DNA of 64,000 bases. It comes from Nocardioides luteus. GTDB taxonomy: Bacteria > Actinomycetota > Actinomycetes > Propionibacteriales > Nocardioidaceae. The stretch lies in NCBI RefSeq assembly GCF_015752315.1, contig NZ_JADOVJ010000001.1, forward strand, positions 2,410,501 through 2,474,500. The letters run 5' to 3'. Position numbers and translations under genes: made by a program. How positions within the stretch are numbered: position 1 is the stretch's first letter; every line of letters starts with the position of its first letter. The notes under the pieces were generated by a model. That model was not told the origin of the DNA. It did not search any database and was given only the letters and a program-made list of their open reading frames with translations. Shown here one piece after another: positions 36,558-45,360 of the stretch.

Positions 36558-37283
36558 CTACTTGGCGGTGAGGGCCAGGGCCGAGGTGACGAGGAAGTCG
36601 CGGACCTGGTCGGGGGAGACGGAGCCGACGGTGGGTACGCCGGGGGCGGACTCGGAGACCAGGATGCCGACCCGGGCGAGCTGGAGGGCGCCGAGGCCGG
36701 AGGCGTAGAGCGTGTTGGCCAGCAGGTTGGCGTCCTTCACGTGGAGCTCGCCGGTGGCGGCACCGTCCTCGAAGACCGTGGTGAGGATGGTGAGGCAGCC
36801 GTTCATCGCGCGGCCCAGGCGGAACAGCGCGCTCTCGGAGAGCTCGTCGAGCAGGTCGGAGCCGCTGCGGCGCATCAGTGTCTGGGCGCAGTCGACGAAG
36901 GCGGGGTGCTCGATCCCGTAGTCGACGAAGGTGCCGACGACGTCGCGGACCACGTCGATGGGCGAGCTGTCGCCCTCGGTTGCGATGAGCATCCGCTCGC
37001 GCAGCTCGTCGAGATAGCCGACCAGGGTCAGCGCGAAGATCTCGTCCTTGCCGGTGAAGTGGCGGTAGACGATCGCGCGGTTGATGCCGACCGCCTTGGC
37101 GATGTCCTCGATCTGCGCGTCGCTCACGCCGCGCTCGTCGAAGAGCCTGCGGGTGGCCGCGACGATGTCTGCCTCACGCGCGCGTCGTCGGGCGGCGGCG
37201 GCCGAGCGGCGGCCGTCCGATGCGGATCCGTGGGCCGAAGCGGAGCCCGAGGCGGAGTAGGAGGTCGGTGGTCGGGTGCTCAC
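36558..37283 (-). CDS. TetR-family regulator near the fabG4-fadA2 locus
   Basis: About 241 residues from GTG 37283 (STRPPTSYSASG). A Ser/Ala/Arg-rich N-terminal tail precedes the TetR helix-turn-helix (READIVAATRRLFDERGVSDAQIEDIAKAVGINRAIVYRHF, about residues 35-75); the C-terminal ligand domain is all helical. A perfect 19-bp inverted repeat 18 bp upstream of the start is the likely auto-operator. An in-frame ATG at 37346 would place that operator inside the gene. Its position suggests control of nearby lipid genes. Confidence 0.87.
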   Translation of the reverse strand: MSTRPPTSYSASGSASAHGSASDGRRSAAAARRRAREADIVAATRRLFDERGVSDAQIEDIAKAVGINRAIVYRHFTGKDEIFALTLVGYLDELRERMLIATEGDSSPIDVVRDVVGTFVDYGIEHPAFVDCAQTLMRRSGSDLLDELSESALFRLGRAMNGCLTILTTVFEDGAATGELHVKDANLLANTLYASGLGALQLARVGILVSESAPGVPTVGSVSPDQVRDFLVTSALALTAK

Positions 37284-37301
37284 AAGCACACTGTACGCGG
37301 T

Positions 37302-37320
37302 GTGCAACTCCGAGTTGCAC
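37302..37320. promoter_or_regulatory. TetR auto-operator candidate
   Basis: GTGCAACTC and GAGTTGCAC flank a single central C: a perfect 19-bp dyad immediately upstream of the TetR start and 23 bp from the end of the neighbouring gene. Confidence 0.65.
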
Positions 37321-37342
37321 TGTGCGTGTGCGGCCTCACACC

Positions 37343-38845
37343 TCACCGCTGGAGCAGTGCCTTCCGAGCGCTGGCGACGTCATCGGTGGTGACGTAGTCG
37401 ACCCCGGCGACCGCCGCCCGGAGCACGGACGCGGTGCCGACCGCCGGCCAGGTGCCGACCTCGGCGCCCTGGCGGCGGTAGCGGTCGACGAGTGCGGCGT
37501 CGAGCAGCCGGGTGTGGATGTGCACCTGTGCGAAGGCGCCGTCGTGGACGTCCGCGGGATCGGGCTCGTCCTTGACCGCGACCTTCTCCATCCCGGTCCG
37601 CTCGGCGCCGGGGAAGTCGAAGTGGCTCGCCTCGAAGCTCATGAAGATCGCCTTGTCGTCGTGGCCCGTCCGGGAGACCCAGCCGGGCCGTAGCGAGACG
37701 ACCTTGCGGTAGAGCGCACCCATCTCAGCGGCGCTCTCGCCCTTGAGCTCGACCACGAGTCGCACCCGGTGCCCGTGGAGCCGCTCGGCGGTCTCGATGG
37801 CGTCGAAGGTCTCCTCGATGGTCGGCACCCGGACGCCCCGGAACTGCGGTGCCATCCACGAGCCCGCGTCGAGCGACTGCACCTCGGCGAGCGTGAACTC
37901 GCGGGGACTCGCGGTCCTCCGGTCGGGGAAGCGGGTCTCGACGTCGGTGGTGCGCCTGAAGTCGTCGTCGTGCAGCAGGACCCACTCACCGTCGGCCGTG
38001 GGCTGGAAGTCCATCTCGATGAAGTCGGCCCGCTGCCGCACCGCGCTGCGGAACGCATCCAGGGTGTTCTCCGGGTAGTTGAGCGAGTCGCCGCGCCAGG
38101 CCATCACGCCGACCGGTCTGTTCCCGATGGCGTAGACGGCTGCCGTGGGCCCCGCGAACGCGGGCGCGCCGTGATGCTCCCGAACGACCGTCCGGAACCG
38201 GGTCTTCCCCACGTCCCGAGTCCTGAAGGCGTACGTCGCATGGCCGGTCGCGTCGCTGGTGAGGTCGGCGACCTTCGCCCATCCCCGGCCGCTGTCGCGC
38301 TGGAGGGTGAGCACCCGTCCGGGCCGGGCGGGCGCGGCGAAGAGGGTGATCCGCACCGCGCTGCCGGCACGCACCGACCTCGGCATGCTGGTCGTGACGG
38401 CCTGCGGCTGCCCGAAGAGCGTACGCGGCTCCGTGACCCGTTCCGGCCAGTCCTGACCCCGATCATCGATGCCGGGGGCCAGGACCCGCCAGCGCGTCCT
38501 CCAGGAGGACTGGACCACGGTGAAGGAGTACCGCCCGGAGGTCGCGACGACCTGACGCTGAACCGCCTGCCAGTCTCCGTCGTGATAGCGCTGCAGCCGC
38601 ACCACCCGACTGACGCCGGAGCCGATCGAGCCGCTCAGCGTGAACGTCTCCTGCAGGATCGGCCGGGTGACGCTGGGGGACGGGGCCGCGGCCGTCTCCT
38701 CGGCTGAGGCGGACCTGGCGGGTCCGAACGCCGAGACGGAGGCGACGGGCCAGAAGATCATCGTCAGCGTCGCGAGCAGCGCGACGACGCGGGCGTAGGG
38801 GGACACGCGCAGTGAGGTTAAGGGGTCGGCCGGGCGCACCTTCAC
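37343..38845 (-). CDS. Secreted glycerophosphodiester phosphodiesterase-like protein with altered active site
   Basis: About 500 residues. An N-terminal hydrophobic segment (VVALLATLTMIFWPVASVSAF) acts as signal; two beta-sandwich-like repeats follow (LSGSIGSGVSRVVRLQRYHDGDW, about 70-115; GSAVRITLFAAPARPGRVLTLQRDSGRGW, about 161-190). The GDPD barrel starts near residue 246. In GDPD enzymes the first motif is HRG...PENT; here it is AWRGDSLNYPENT, with Trp250 in place of the first catalytic His. Glu277, Asp279 and His292 (EMDF, LLHDDDF) are kept. Activity is doubtful; a binding or changed function is possible. Start codon choice is uncertain. Confidence 0.8.
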   Translation of the reverse strand: MKVRPADPLTSLRVSPYARVVALLATLTMIFWPVASVSAFGPARSASAEETAAAPSPSVTRPILQETFTLSGSIGSGVSRVVRLQRYHDGDWQAVQRQVVATSGRYSFTVVQSSWRTRWRVLAPGIDDRGQDWPERVTEPRTLFGQPQAVTTSMPRSVRAGSAVRITLFAAPARPGRVLTLQRDSGRGWAKVADLTSDATGHATYAFRTRDVGKTRFRTVVREHHGAPAFAGPTAAVYAIGNRPVGVMAWRGDSLNYPENTLDAFRSAVRQRADFIEMDFQPTADGEWVLLHDDDFRRTTDVETRFPDRRTASPREFTLAEVQSLDAGSWMAPQFRGVRVPTIEETFDAIETAERLHGHRVRLVVELKGESAAEMGALYRKVVSLRPGWVSRTGHDDKAIFMSFEASHFDFPGAERTGMEKVAVKDEPDPADVHDGAFAQVHIHTRLLDAALVDRYRRQGAEVGTWPAVGTASVLRAAVAGVDYVTTDDVASARKALLQR

Positions 38846-38862
38846 CCGGTATCCACATCAGG

Positions 38863-40368
38863 TCACTGAAGATACATTCTGACCGTCTCGATCGTGTCCG
38901 CCTCCGCCGGCGACTTGTCGTCGCGATAGCGGACCACCCGGGCGAACCGCAGCGCGACACCGCCGGGATAGCGGGTGGAGCGCTGCACCCCGTCGAAGGC
39001 GATCTCCACCACCTGCTCGGGTCGGACCTTCACCTGCCAGTCGTCGGTGCCGCCGACGGCGAGCTCGGTGAACCGCTCGGTCTGCCAGGCGAGCATCTGG
39101 TCGGTCATGCCCTTGAACGTCTTGCCGATCATCACGAACTCGCCGTCGGCGCCCCTGGCGCCGAGGTGGATGTTGGAGAGCCAGCCCTTGCGGCGCCCCG
39201 AGCCCCACTCGATGCCGATGACGACGAGGTCGAGGGTGTGGACGGGCTTGACCTTGATCCAGCCCGAGCCGCGCCGCCCCGCCTCCCAGGGCAGGCCGAC
39301 ACCCTTGACGACGACGCCCTCGTGGCCGGCGGCGAGCACATCGCTGGCGAACCGCTCCGCCTCCTCGGTGTCCACCGTGACCAGCCGCGGCGGCCGGTGC
39401 TGCTCGGGGACGATCCGGTCGAGCTCGGCGAGGCGCTGGTCGAGCGCGAGGTCGATGAGGTCGCGGCCGTCGACGTGGAGGATGTCGAAGAAGTAGGGCA
39501 CCACGGCCGATCCGGGCGCCGACCGGGTCGCGGTGCGCGAGGCGGTCTCCTGGAACGGCCGCGGTCGTCCGTCGGGGCCGAGGGTCATCGCCTCGCCGTC
39601 GAGCACGAGCGTGTCGGCCGGGAACGAGGCGACGATCTCCGCCACCTCGGGCAGCCGCGCGGTGATGTCCTCCAGGGTGCGGGTCGCGATGCGTACCTCC
39701 GGGCCGGACTTGTGGGCCTGGATCCTGATGCCGTCGAGCTTGGTGTCGACCATGACCGCCTCGCCGAGCTTGGCCATCGCCTCCTCGACCGAGCCCGCGG
39801 AGGAGGCCAGCATCGGGAGCACGGGTCTGCCCACGACCAGCCCGACGTCGGCGAGCGCCTCCTCGCCGTCGAAGGCGAGCCCGGCGACCACCACGGTCGA
39901 TCCGGCGAGCATCGCGGCGCGGCGTACGGCCGTCAACGGCACCTGCGCCGCCACCGCCAGTGCCTCCTGGACGAGCGAGTCGAGGGCGCCCTGACGGACC
40001 TCTCCGGTCACCACGCCCCGCAGCCACGCCTGCTCGGACTCCGTCGCCGCGCCGAACAGCGCCTCGGCCTCGCGCGCCCGCTCGACCTGCGAGCCGGCCC
40101 CGGCCACCCGGGACATCCGCTCGAACGCCTCGTGCACCTCGCCGACCGTCAGCGACGGCTCGGCCGCAGGTGAGGGGAGCGCGCTGAGCGAACGCCACCC
40201 CAGCCCCGTACGCCGCTGCAGGAGCGTCCCGGACAGATAGGCCGTCACGACCGGGAGCTCGTCGCGCGACGTGGCGGCGAGACACTCCGCCAGGGCGGCG
40301 ACCTTCGCCTTCCGCGACCGGGTCGCGGCGACGGTGTTCGAGGTGGAGACGATGTCGGCGAGCAGCAT
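38863..40368 (-). CDS. ligB: ATP-dependent DNA ligase (LigB type)
   Basis: 501 residues, close to mycobacterial LigB. The adenylation motif is MVDTKLDGIRIQ with Lys210 as nucleophile; further motifs include DTLVLDGEAM, EGVVVKG and GSGWIKVKPVHT, then the OB-fold part. N-terminal helical DNA-binding domain from residue 1 to about 190. It seals nicks using ATP and is an accessory ligase in addition to the NAD-dependent one. ATG at 40368. Followed by the GDPD-like gene 17 bp downstream on the same strand. Confidence 0.94.
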   Translation of the reverse strand: MLLADIVSTSNTVAATRSRKAKVAALAECLAATSRDELPVVTAYLSGTLLQRRTGLGWRSLSALPSPAAEPSLTVGEVHEAFERMSRVAGAGSQVERAREAEALFGAATESEQAWLRGVVTGEVRQGALDSLVQEALAVAAQVPLTAVRRAAMLAGSTVVVAGLAFDGEEALADVGLVVGRPVLPMLASSAGSVEEAMAKLGEAVMVDTKLDGIRIQAHKSGPEVRIATRTLEDITARLPEVAEIVASFPADTLVLDGEAMTLGPDGRPRPFQETASRTATRSAPGSAVVPYFFDILHVDGRDLIDLALDQRLAELDRIVPEQHRPPRLVTVDTEEAERFASDVLAAGHEGVVVKGVGLPWEAGRRGSGWIKVKPVHTLDLVVIGIEWGSGRRKGWLSNIHLGARGADGEFVMIGKTFKGMTDQMLAWQTERFTELAVGGTDDWQVKVRPEQVVEIAFDGVQRSTRYPGGVALRFARVVRYRDDKSPAEADTIETVRMYLQ

Positions 40369-40420
40369 GCCTCCAGTGAACCTCACACCACCGACAAACG
40401 GGCGTGCCCTCGCGCGTCGC

Positions 40421-41005
40421 CTACGCGGCAGGCATCCGTTCCGGGTCGCGCCCGAGCAGGCGCAGGGCGTCGTGCCACCGGTCCGTGCCGTGCTCGCCGA
40501 GAGGCGCGCTGAACACCGGCGTGCCGCTGGGCCGCGCAGCGATCTGGCGGGCCAGGTCGAGGACGAGGGCGACGGTCGCCTCCGACGGCTGATAGGCGCG
40601 TCCCACGGCGGTGGCGACGTCCCAGGCATGGACGGCGGCGTCGAGCAGCTGCATGCCCAGCGCCATCGCGACGGTCGGCCGGAAGCCGAACTCGGCGAGG
40701 TGGATCGTCGCCTCCGGGTCGGCGGCCGTGAAGGCATCCCGGACTCGGGTGGCCGAGTCCTGCCATCGCCGGGCGACGTCGTCGAGGGTCACCGGCACGG
40801 AGGCGTACGCAGCGACAGGGGCGTCGCCGTCGGCGACAGCGGCGGCGAAGCCGAGGTTCTGCCCGACCATGTGGCCGAACAGGTCGGCGAGGTCCCAGTC
40901 GGCGCACGGGGTGGGAACGCTCAGATCGGCCACCTCGGAGGCGAGCGCGGTGGTGTCGTCGAGGGCGCGGTCGTACTCCGCGAGCATCTCCGGAAAAGTA
41001 AGCAT
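40421..41005 (-). CDS. DinB/mycothiol-type metal-binding protein (TIGR03086-like)
   Basis: 194 residues, a four-helix bundle with conserved metal-site histidines (DLFGHMVGQNLGF, QLLDAAVHAWDVATAVG) as in the DinB-like TIGR03086 family related to mycothiol-dependent maleylpyruvate isomerase. The reaction is unknown; many members are mycothiol-linked. Divergent from a MarR gene with only 28 bp between starts; two direct GTAAGCAT words overlap its start region, so the MarR protein may control it. Confidence 0.85.
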   Translation of the reverse strand: MLTFPEMLAEYDRALDDTTALASEVADLSVPTPCADWDLADLFGHMVGQNLGFAAAVADGDAPVAAYASVPVTLDDVARRWQDSATRVRDAFTAADPEATIHLAEFGFRPTVAMALGMQLLDAAVHAWDVATAVGRAYQPSEATVALVLDLARQIAARPSGTPVFSAPLGEHGTDRWHDALRLLGRDPERMPAA

Positions 41006-41022
41006 GTGTTGATCGTAAGCAT
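40998..41022. promoter_or_regulatory. Direct repeats GTAAGCAT in the DinB/MarR divergent region
   Basis: GTAAGCAT at 40998-41005 and 41015-41022, spaced 17 bp start to start. A candidate operator for the adjacent MarR regulator; the first copy includes the DinB-like start codon. Confidence 0.45.
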
Positions 41023-41033
41023 AAGTAGACGAT

Positions 41034-41474
41034 ATGTCGAGCGGTTACGATTCTGCGGTGGATCGACCCGAGCTCGGCTTCCTGCTGTCCCGTTTGATGC
41101 GCGAGGTGATGGCGCGCGAGAAGCCGATCCTCGAGGCCGCGGGGCTGGAGATGTGGGACTACGCGGTGCTGACCGCGCTGGCCGAGTCGGACGCGCCCAC
41201 GCAGGCACAGCTCGCCGCGACCACCGGACGCGACAAGACCCGGTTGATCGGCAACCTGGACCGCCTCGAGGCCGACGGCATGGTCGAGCGCCAGCCCGAC
41301 CCGGCGGACCGGCGCAACCGGATCGTGTCCCTGACGCCCGCCGGCTCGCGCGTTCTCGACCGCTGTCGCAAGGCCATCGCAGCCATGGAGACCGAGCTGC
41401 TGGCCGACCTGGACCCGGGTGACCGGGCCGGCTTCGAGCGGGCGCTGACGACCCTCGCCGAGGCCGGCCGATGA
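41034..41474 (+). CDS. MarR-family regulator
   Basis: 146 residues. Winged helix with recognition part AATTGRDKTRLIGNLDRLEADGMVER and wing QPDPADRRNRIVSLTPAG. ATG 41034 has no clear ribosome site, and a GTG at 41058 is an alternative. Divergent from the DinB-like gene and coupled (ATGA) to the serine hydrolase, so it probably controls both directions. Ligand unknown. Confidence 0.86.
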   Translation: MSSGYDSAVDRPELGFLLSRLMREVMAREKPILEAAGLEMWDYAVLTALAESDAPTQAQLAATTGRDKTRLIGNLDRLEADGMVERQPDPADRRNRIVSLTPAGSRVLDRCRKAIAAMETELLADLDPGDRAGFERALTTLAEAGR

Positions 41475-42865
41475 GCGGTGCGCTCGCCGCGGCCCAGGCC
41501 TGGCTCCAGGACGAGCTGCCGAACCTGCTGAAGCGGCGCCGGGTGCCCGCCGCGGCCGTCGGCGTGCTCCACGACGGTCAGGTCGTCGACCACGCCCACG
41601 GCATCCTCAACCTCGACACCGGCGTCGAGGCGACCACCGACACGCTGTTCCAGGTCGGCTCGATCACCAAGCTGTGGACCACAGACCTGGTGATGCAGCT
41701 CGTCGACGAAGGCAGGATCGGCCTCGACGACGAGATCGTCCGCCACCTGCCCACCTTCCGGGTCGCCGACGAGGAGGCGGCCCGGACGATCACGGTGCGC
41801 CAGCTGCTCGCCCACACCGCCGGCTTCGAGGGCGACGTCTTCACCGACCACGGACCCGGCGACGACGCGGTCGAGCGGTTCGTCACCTCGATGGGCGACC
41901 TGCCGCAGATCTTCGCGCCGGGGGAGCGGTTCTCCTACTGCAACGCGGGCTTCGCCGTGCTCGGGCGGCTGGTCGAGGTGCTGCGCGGCACCACCTGGGA
42001 CCGGGCGCTCCAGGAGCATCTCGCCGCCCCGCTCGGTCTCACCCACCTCGCCACGACGCCCTATGACGCGATCCGGTTCCGCACCGCGATGGGCCACATC
42101 GACCCCGGTCCCGAGCATGTCCTCCGCCCGGGACCGTCCTGGGGGATGGCGCGGGCCAGCGGTCCCGTCGGCGCGATGCTCTCGATGCGCGTACGCGACC
42201 TGCTCGGCTTCGCCGCCATGCACCTGGCCGATGGCGTGGCCGCCGACGGTACCCGCGTCGTCTCGGCCGCCTCCTGCGCCGACGTCCTCACCCGGCAGGT
42301 CGACCATCCCGCCTCCACCCGGTCCGACGGTCGCGGCCTGGGCTGGTCCCTCGACGACACCAGGCAGGGGATCGTCGGGCACGACGGTCAGACGATCGGG
42401 CAGTCGGCGTTCTTCCGGATGGTCCCCGAGCGCGGGCTCGCGGTCGCGCTGCTCACCAACGGCGGCGACACCTACGGGCTCTACCACGACGTCGTCGGGC
42501 GGCTGCTCGACGACCTCGCCGGCGTACGCATCATCCCCGACCCCGTGCCGCCCCAGCAGCCGCCGTCGGGCTTCGACGCCGACCGCCTGCTCGGCATCTA
42601 CCGCGCCCGGATCGTCGACTGGACGCTGCGCCGGGCCCCCGACGGACGGTTGTGGGTCGAGGAGATCCCCGGCCCGGAGGCGGCCGCCGTCGGCGACGAG
42701 CCGCAGAGCTACCAGGTCCTGCCGTACGCCGCCGACCAGGTCGTCACCGCCGACCCGCTGCACGGCGTGCACCACGTCTTCGGGTTCACCGGCCACGACC
42801 CGTCCGGCCGGGCGACGCATCTGACCACGAGCCGCGTCTTCCCGCGGGTTAGCCTCGAAGCATGA
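41471..42865 (+). CDS. Serine hydrolase of the beta-lactamase / penicillin-binding class C type
   Basis: 464 residues. SxxK motif at Ser64-Ile-Thr-Lys67 (VGSITKLW), YxN at Tyr156-Cys-Asn158 (FSYCNAGFAVLG), and a C-terminal GHDGQTIGQ in the place of the KTG-type motif. No signal peptide is obvious, so it may be cytoplasmic, like esterases (EstB type) of this fold. The C-terminal about 100 residues form an extra small domain (LLGIYRARIVDWTL). Overlaps MarR and the glycosylase gene by 4 bp each. Confidence 0.87.
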   Translation: MSGALAAAQAWLQDELPNLLKRRRVPAAAVGVLHDGQVVDHAHGILNLDTGVEATTDTLFQVGSITKLWTTDLVMQLVDEGRIGLDDEIVRHLPTFRVADEEAARTITVRQLLAHTAGFEGDVFTDHGPGDDAVERFVTSMGDLPQIFAPGERFSYCNAGFAVLGRLVEVLRGTTWDRALQEHLAAPLGLTHLATTPYDAIRFRTAMGHIDPGPEHVLRPGPSWGMARASGPVGAMLSMRVRDLLGFAAMHLADGVAADGTRVVSAASCADVLTRQVDHPASTRSDGRGLGWSLDDTRQGIVGHDGQTIGQSAFFRMVPERGLAVALLTNGGDTYGLYHDVVGRLLDDLAGVRIIPDPVPPQQPPSGFDADRLLGIYRARIVDWTLRRAPDGRLWVEEIPGPEAAAVGDEPQSYQVLPYAADQVVTADPLHGVHHVFGFTGHDPSGRATHLTTSRVFPRVSLEA

Positions 42866-43773
42866 GTGCGCAGCGGACGGTCCGTCCGGGCTATGCGGTG
42901 GGCCTCGCCTCGATGCTGCGGCCGCTGCGGCGCGGGCTCGGGGACCCGACGTACAAGATCATCGGCGAGGACCACTGGCGCGCCATCCGTACGCCGCACG
43001 GACCCGCCACGCTCAGGCTGCGCCAGCGCGACGCCGACGCCGTCGTCGAGTCCGAGGCGTGGGGCGAGGGTGCCGAGTGGGCGCTGGAGCAGGTGCCGGC
43101 GCTGCTCGGGGCCGACGACCGCCCGGAGGAGTTCCGCACCGACGACCCGCTGCTCGCGACGCTGCTGGAACGCTTCGAGGTGCCCCGCTTCGGACGTACC
43201 GGACTGGTCATGGAGGCGCTGGTGCCCTCGATCATCGAGCAGAAGGTGACCAACCACGAGGCGTTCCGCGGCTTCGGCAACCTGGTCCGCCGCTTCGGCG
43301 AGGCCGCCCCGGGTCCCGGTGCCGACCACGGGCTGCGCCTGCAGCCCTCGCCGGAGGCGCTGCGCGCCATCCCCAGCTGGGACTGGCTGCGTCTGCCGGT
43401 CGACCCGGCCCGCTCCAAGGCCGTCCTGCAGGCGGCCCGCGTCGCCTCGGCGGTCGAGCGCACCGCCGGTCTTCCCGGCGAGGAGGTCGAGCGCCGGCTG
43501 ACCACCATCCCGGGCGTCGGTGAGTGGACCGTCGCCGAGGTCCGCCAGCGCGCTCTCGGTGACCCCGACGCGGTCAGCTTCGGCGACTACCACCTCGCCA
43601 AGGACGTCGGCTGGGCGCTGACCAACGCGGCGTGGGACGACGACCGGCTTCGCGACTATCTGGAGAGTTTCCGGCCGCACCGTGCTCGCGTGGTGGCGCT
43701 GATCTATCGGGGGGCTGGGAAACGGCCTCGGCGGGGGCCGAAGATGTCGCCTCGGACGCATCTGCCTTCTTGA
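42862..43773 (+). CDS. DNA-3-methyladenine glycosylase II-like protein (AlkA/HhH superfamily)
   Basis: 303 residues. The helix-hairpin-helix LTTIPGVGEWTVAEV and the following DPDAVSFGDYHLAKD with the catalytic Asp are diagnostic. EQKVTNHEAFRGFGNLVRRFG is the usual helix before it. It removes alkylated bases from DNA in base excision repair. The C-terminus ends in a basic tail (RGAGKRPRRGPKMSPR). Third gene of the MarR-hydrolase-glycosylase operon. Confidence 0.88.
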   Translation: MSAQRTVRPGYAVGLASMLRPLRRGLGDPTYKIIGEDHWRAIRTPHGPATLRLRQRDADAVVESEAWGEGAEWALEQVPALLGADDRPEEFRTDDPLLATLLERFEVPRFGRTGLVMEALVPSIIEQKVTNHEAFRGFGNLVRRFGEAAPGPGADHGLRLQPSPEALRAIPSWDWLRLPVDPARSKAVLQAARVASAVERTAGLPGEEVERRLTTIPGVGEWTVAEVRQRALGDPDAVSFGDYHLAKDVGWALTNAAWDDDRLRDYLESFRPHRARVVALIYRGAGKRPRRGPKMSPRTHLPS

Positions 43774-43787
43774 GACTCGGCAGGCCC

Positions 43788-45029
43788 TCAGAGCAGCGGT
43801 CGCAGGGGGGTCAGCACGAGCTCGGTGAACTTGCGGTGGACGTCACGGGCTGCCCACTCGTCAGCGGTCAGCTCCAGGGCGTTGGACTCGTCGCGGGAGA
43901 AGATCTCCTCCATCTGCTTGGCGACGTCGCGGTCGAAGATCTCCAGGTTGATCTCGTAGTTGCCGGTCAGCGAGAGGCGGTCGATGTTGGCGGTGCCGAC
44001 GGTCGACCAGAAGCCGTCGACGGTGGCCGTCTTGGCGTGGATCATCGCGTCCTTGAACCGCAGGATCCGCACCCCGGCGTCGAGCAGCTGGGAGAAGTAG
44101 CCGCGCGAGATCCAGTCGACCACGACGTGGTTCGACTTCAGCGGCAGCAGGATGCGTACGTCGACCCCGCGCTGCGCCGCGGCCTTGAGCGCGTTCACGA
44201 AGTCCTCGTCGGGGACGAAGTAGGCGGTGGTCAGGTAGATGTTGCGGGAGGCCCGGTTGATCGCCTCGAGGTACATCGAGCGGATCGGGAACATCCACAG
44301 CCGCGGCACGTTGCGGTGGAAGCGCAGATCCGGGTCCCACGACGGCGCGGTCTCGATGAGCAGCGGACCCTCGGCGCCGGCCTGGTGGGTCAGCGGGTGC
44401 GGCCGCCGCCGGTTGAGGTTCCAGAAGTCGGCGAACGCCCTGCGCAGGTCCCACACGCCCGGCCCGGTGATCCGCACGTGGGTGTCGCGCCACTCGGTGG
44501 CGTACGCGGTCCCGATGTTGTAGCCACCGACGAACCCGACCGTGTCGTCGACGACCAGGATCTTGCGGTGGTCGCGGCCGTAGCGGGAGAGGTCGAAGAA
44601 TCGCCAGCCGGCCGCGTAGGTCGGGTAGCGCAGCACATGCATGCCTTCGGGGAAGCGCTTGAAACGGGCCGGGACCACGAGGTTGGCGAGCTCGTCGAAG
44701 ATGCAGTAGACCTCGACGCCGCGCTCGGTCGCCGCGGCCAGAGCCTGCTTGAACCGCTGGCCGACCTCGTCACCCTTCCAGATGTACGTCTCGAGGAAGA
44801 TCTGCTTCTTCGCGCCCTCGATGGCGGCGATCATGTCCTCGTAGAGGTCGTTGCCGAAGGTGTAGGTCGTGACCGTGCCGTCGCCGACGCTGTTGGTCCG
44901 CGGCGGCGTGACCGGGAACGGCTTGGCCCGCTTGCCGCGGCTGCGGTAGGCGTCGACGAGGCTCATCACGACGGCGAGCGCGACCGGCACGCCGAAGACG
45001 GCGAGGAGCAGGCGGCGTAGGAACCTCAT
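43788..45029 (-). CDS. Cardiolipin synthase-like phospholipase D family protein
   Basis: 413 residues from ATG 45029. One N-terminal membrane segment (LLLAVFGVPVALAVVMSL), then two HKD motifs: GRDHRKILVVDD (first) and IHAKTATVDG (second), each followed by the expected GGYNIG / GTANID. This architecture fits cardiolipin synthases and related PLD-type transferases that act on membrane phospholipids. Convergent with the glycosylase gene and divergent from the mce operon; a TTAC-type site lies in the intergenic region. Confidence 0.9.
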   Translation of the reverse strand: MRFLRRLLLAVFGVPVALAVVMSLVDAYRSRGKRAKPFPVTPPRTNSVGDGTVTTYTFGNDLYEDMIAAIEGAKKQIFLETYIWKGDEVGQRFKQALAAATERGVEVYCIFDELANLVVPARFKRFPEGMHVLRYPTYAAGWRFFDLSRYGRDHRKILVVDDTVGFVGGYNIGTAYATEWRDTHVRITGPGVWDLRRAFADFWNLNRRRPHPLTHQAGAEGPLLIETAPSWDPDLRFHRNVPRLWMFPIRSMYLEAINRASRNIYLTTAYFVPDEDFVNALKAAAQRGVDVRILLPLKSNHVVVDWISRGYFSQLLDAGVRILRFKDAMIHAKTATVDGFWSTVGTANIDRLSLTGNYEINLEIFDRDVAKQMEEIFSRDESNALELTADEWAARDVHRKFTELVLTPLRPLL

Positions 45030-45214
45030 GACGCCCCCCGGCGACAGTCTCATCACAGTCCCCAATCTAACCGGCTCGTCGCTCCCAGACACACCGGTGC
45101 TGACTTCTACCCCATGCCGAGGGCGCCTGCGGCCGCGGCCAGGCGCCGACCAGCATGCGAGAACGACCTTCACGGAGGCGTGACGCCGGGTGGAGGATCT
45201 GTGATCCCCGTCAC

Positions 45215-45228
45215 CTACTGGCGGGTAA
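45215..45228 (-). promoter_or_regulatory. TTAC-type operator candidate in the mce promoter region
   Basis: On the minus strand TTACCCGCCAGTAG; 12 of 14 identical to the site before fadAB. It is 69 bp upstream of the KstR-like box. Confidence 0.45.
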
Positions 45229-45296
45229 GTCGTTGGACCTGAATACCTCCCACCCTGTTCGCAGACACGTCGGGGCCGGGTCGTTGCCCTCAGAAC

Positions 45297-45310
45297 TGAA
45301 ACGTGTTCTA
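45297..45310 (+). promoter_or_regulatory. KstR box upstream of the mce operon
   Basis: TGAAACGTGTTCTA fits the KstR palindrome TNNAACNNGTTNNA at every fixed position. It lies 50 bp before yrbE4A. The regulator is encoded at 60247-60882 in this window. Confidence 0.8.
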
Positions 45311-45360
45311 CTACTGGGCGAAACGTGAGCCGAGTCACAAGACCTCGCGGAAGGTGCAGG

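Larger units (their letters stand above)
45030..45360. other. Promoter region between the PLD gene and the mce operon
   Basis: 331 bp with no supported gene. It holds the TTAC-type site (45215-45228) and a KstR-like box (45297-45310), the latter ending 50 bp before the yrbE4A start. Its left part, next to the PLD gene, is unremarkable. Confidence 0.6.

Noticed and set aside
43774..43787. Terminator between the convergent glycosylase and PLD genes
   Set aside because: Only 14 bp separate the stops and no hairpin of useful length is present.
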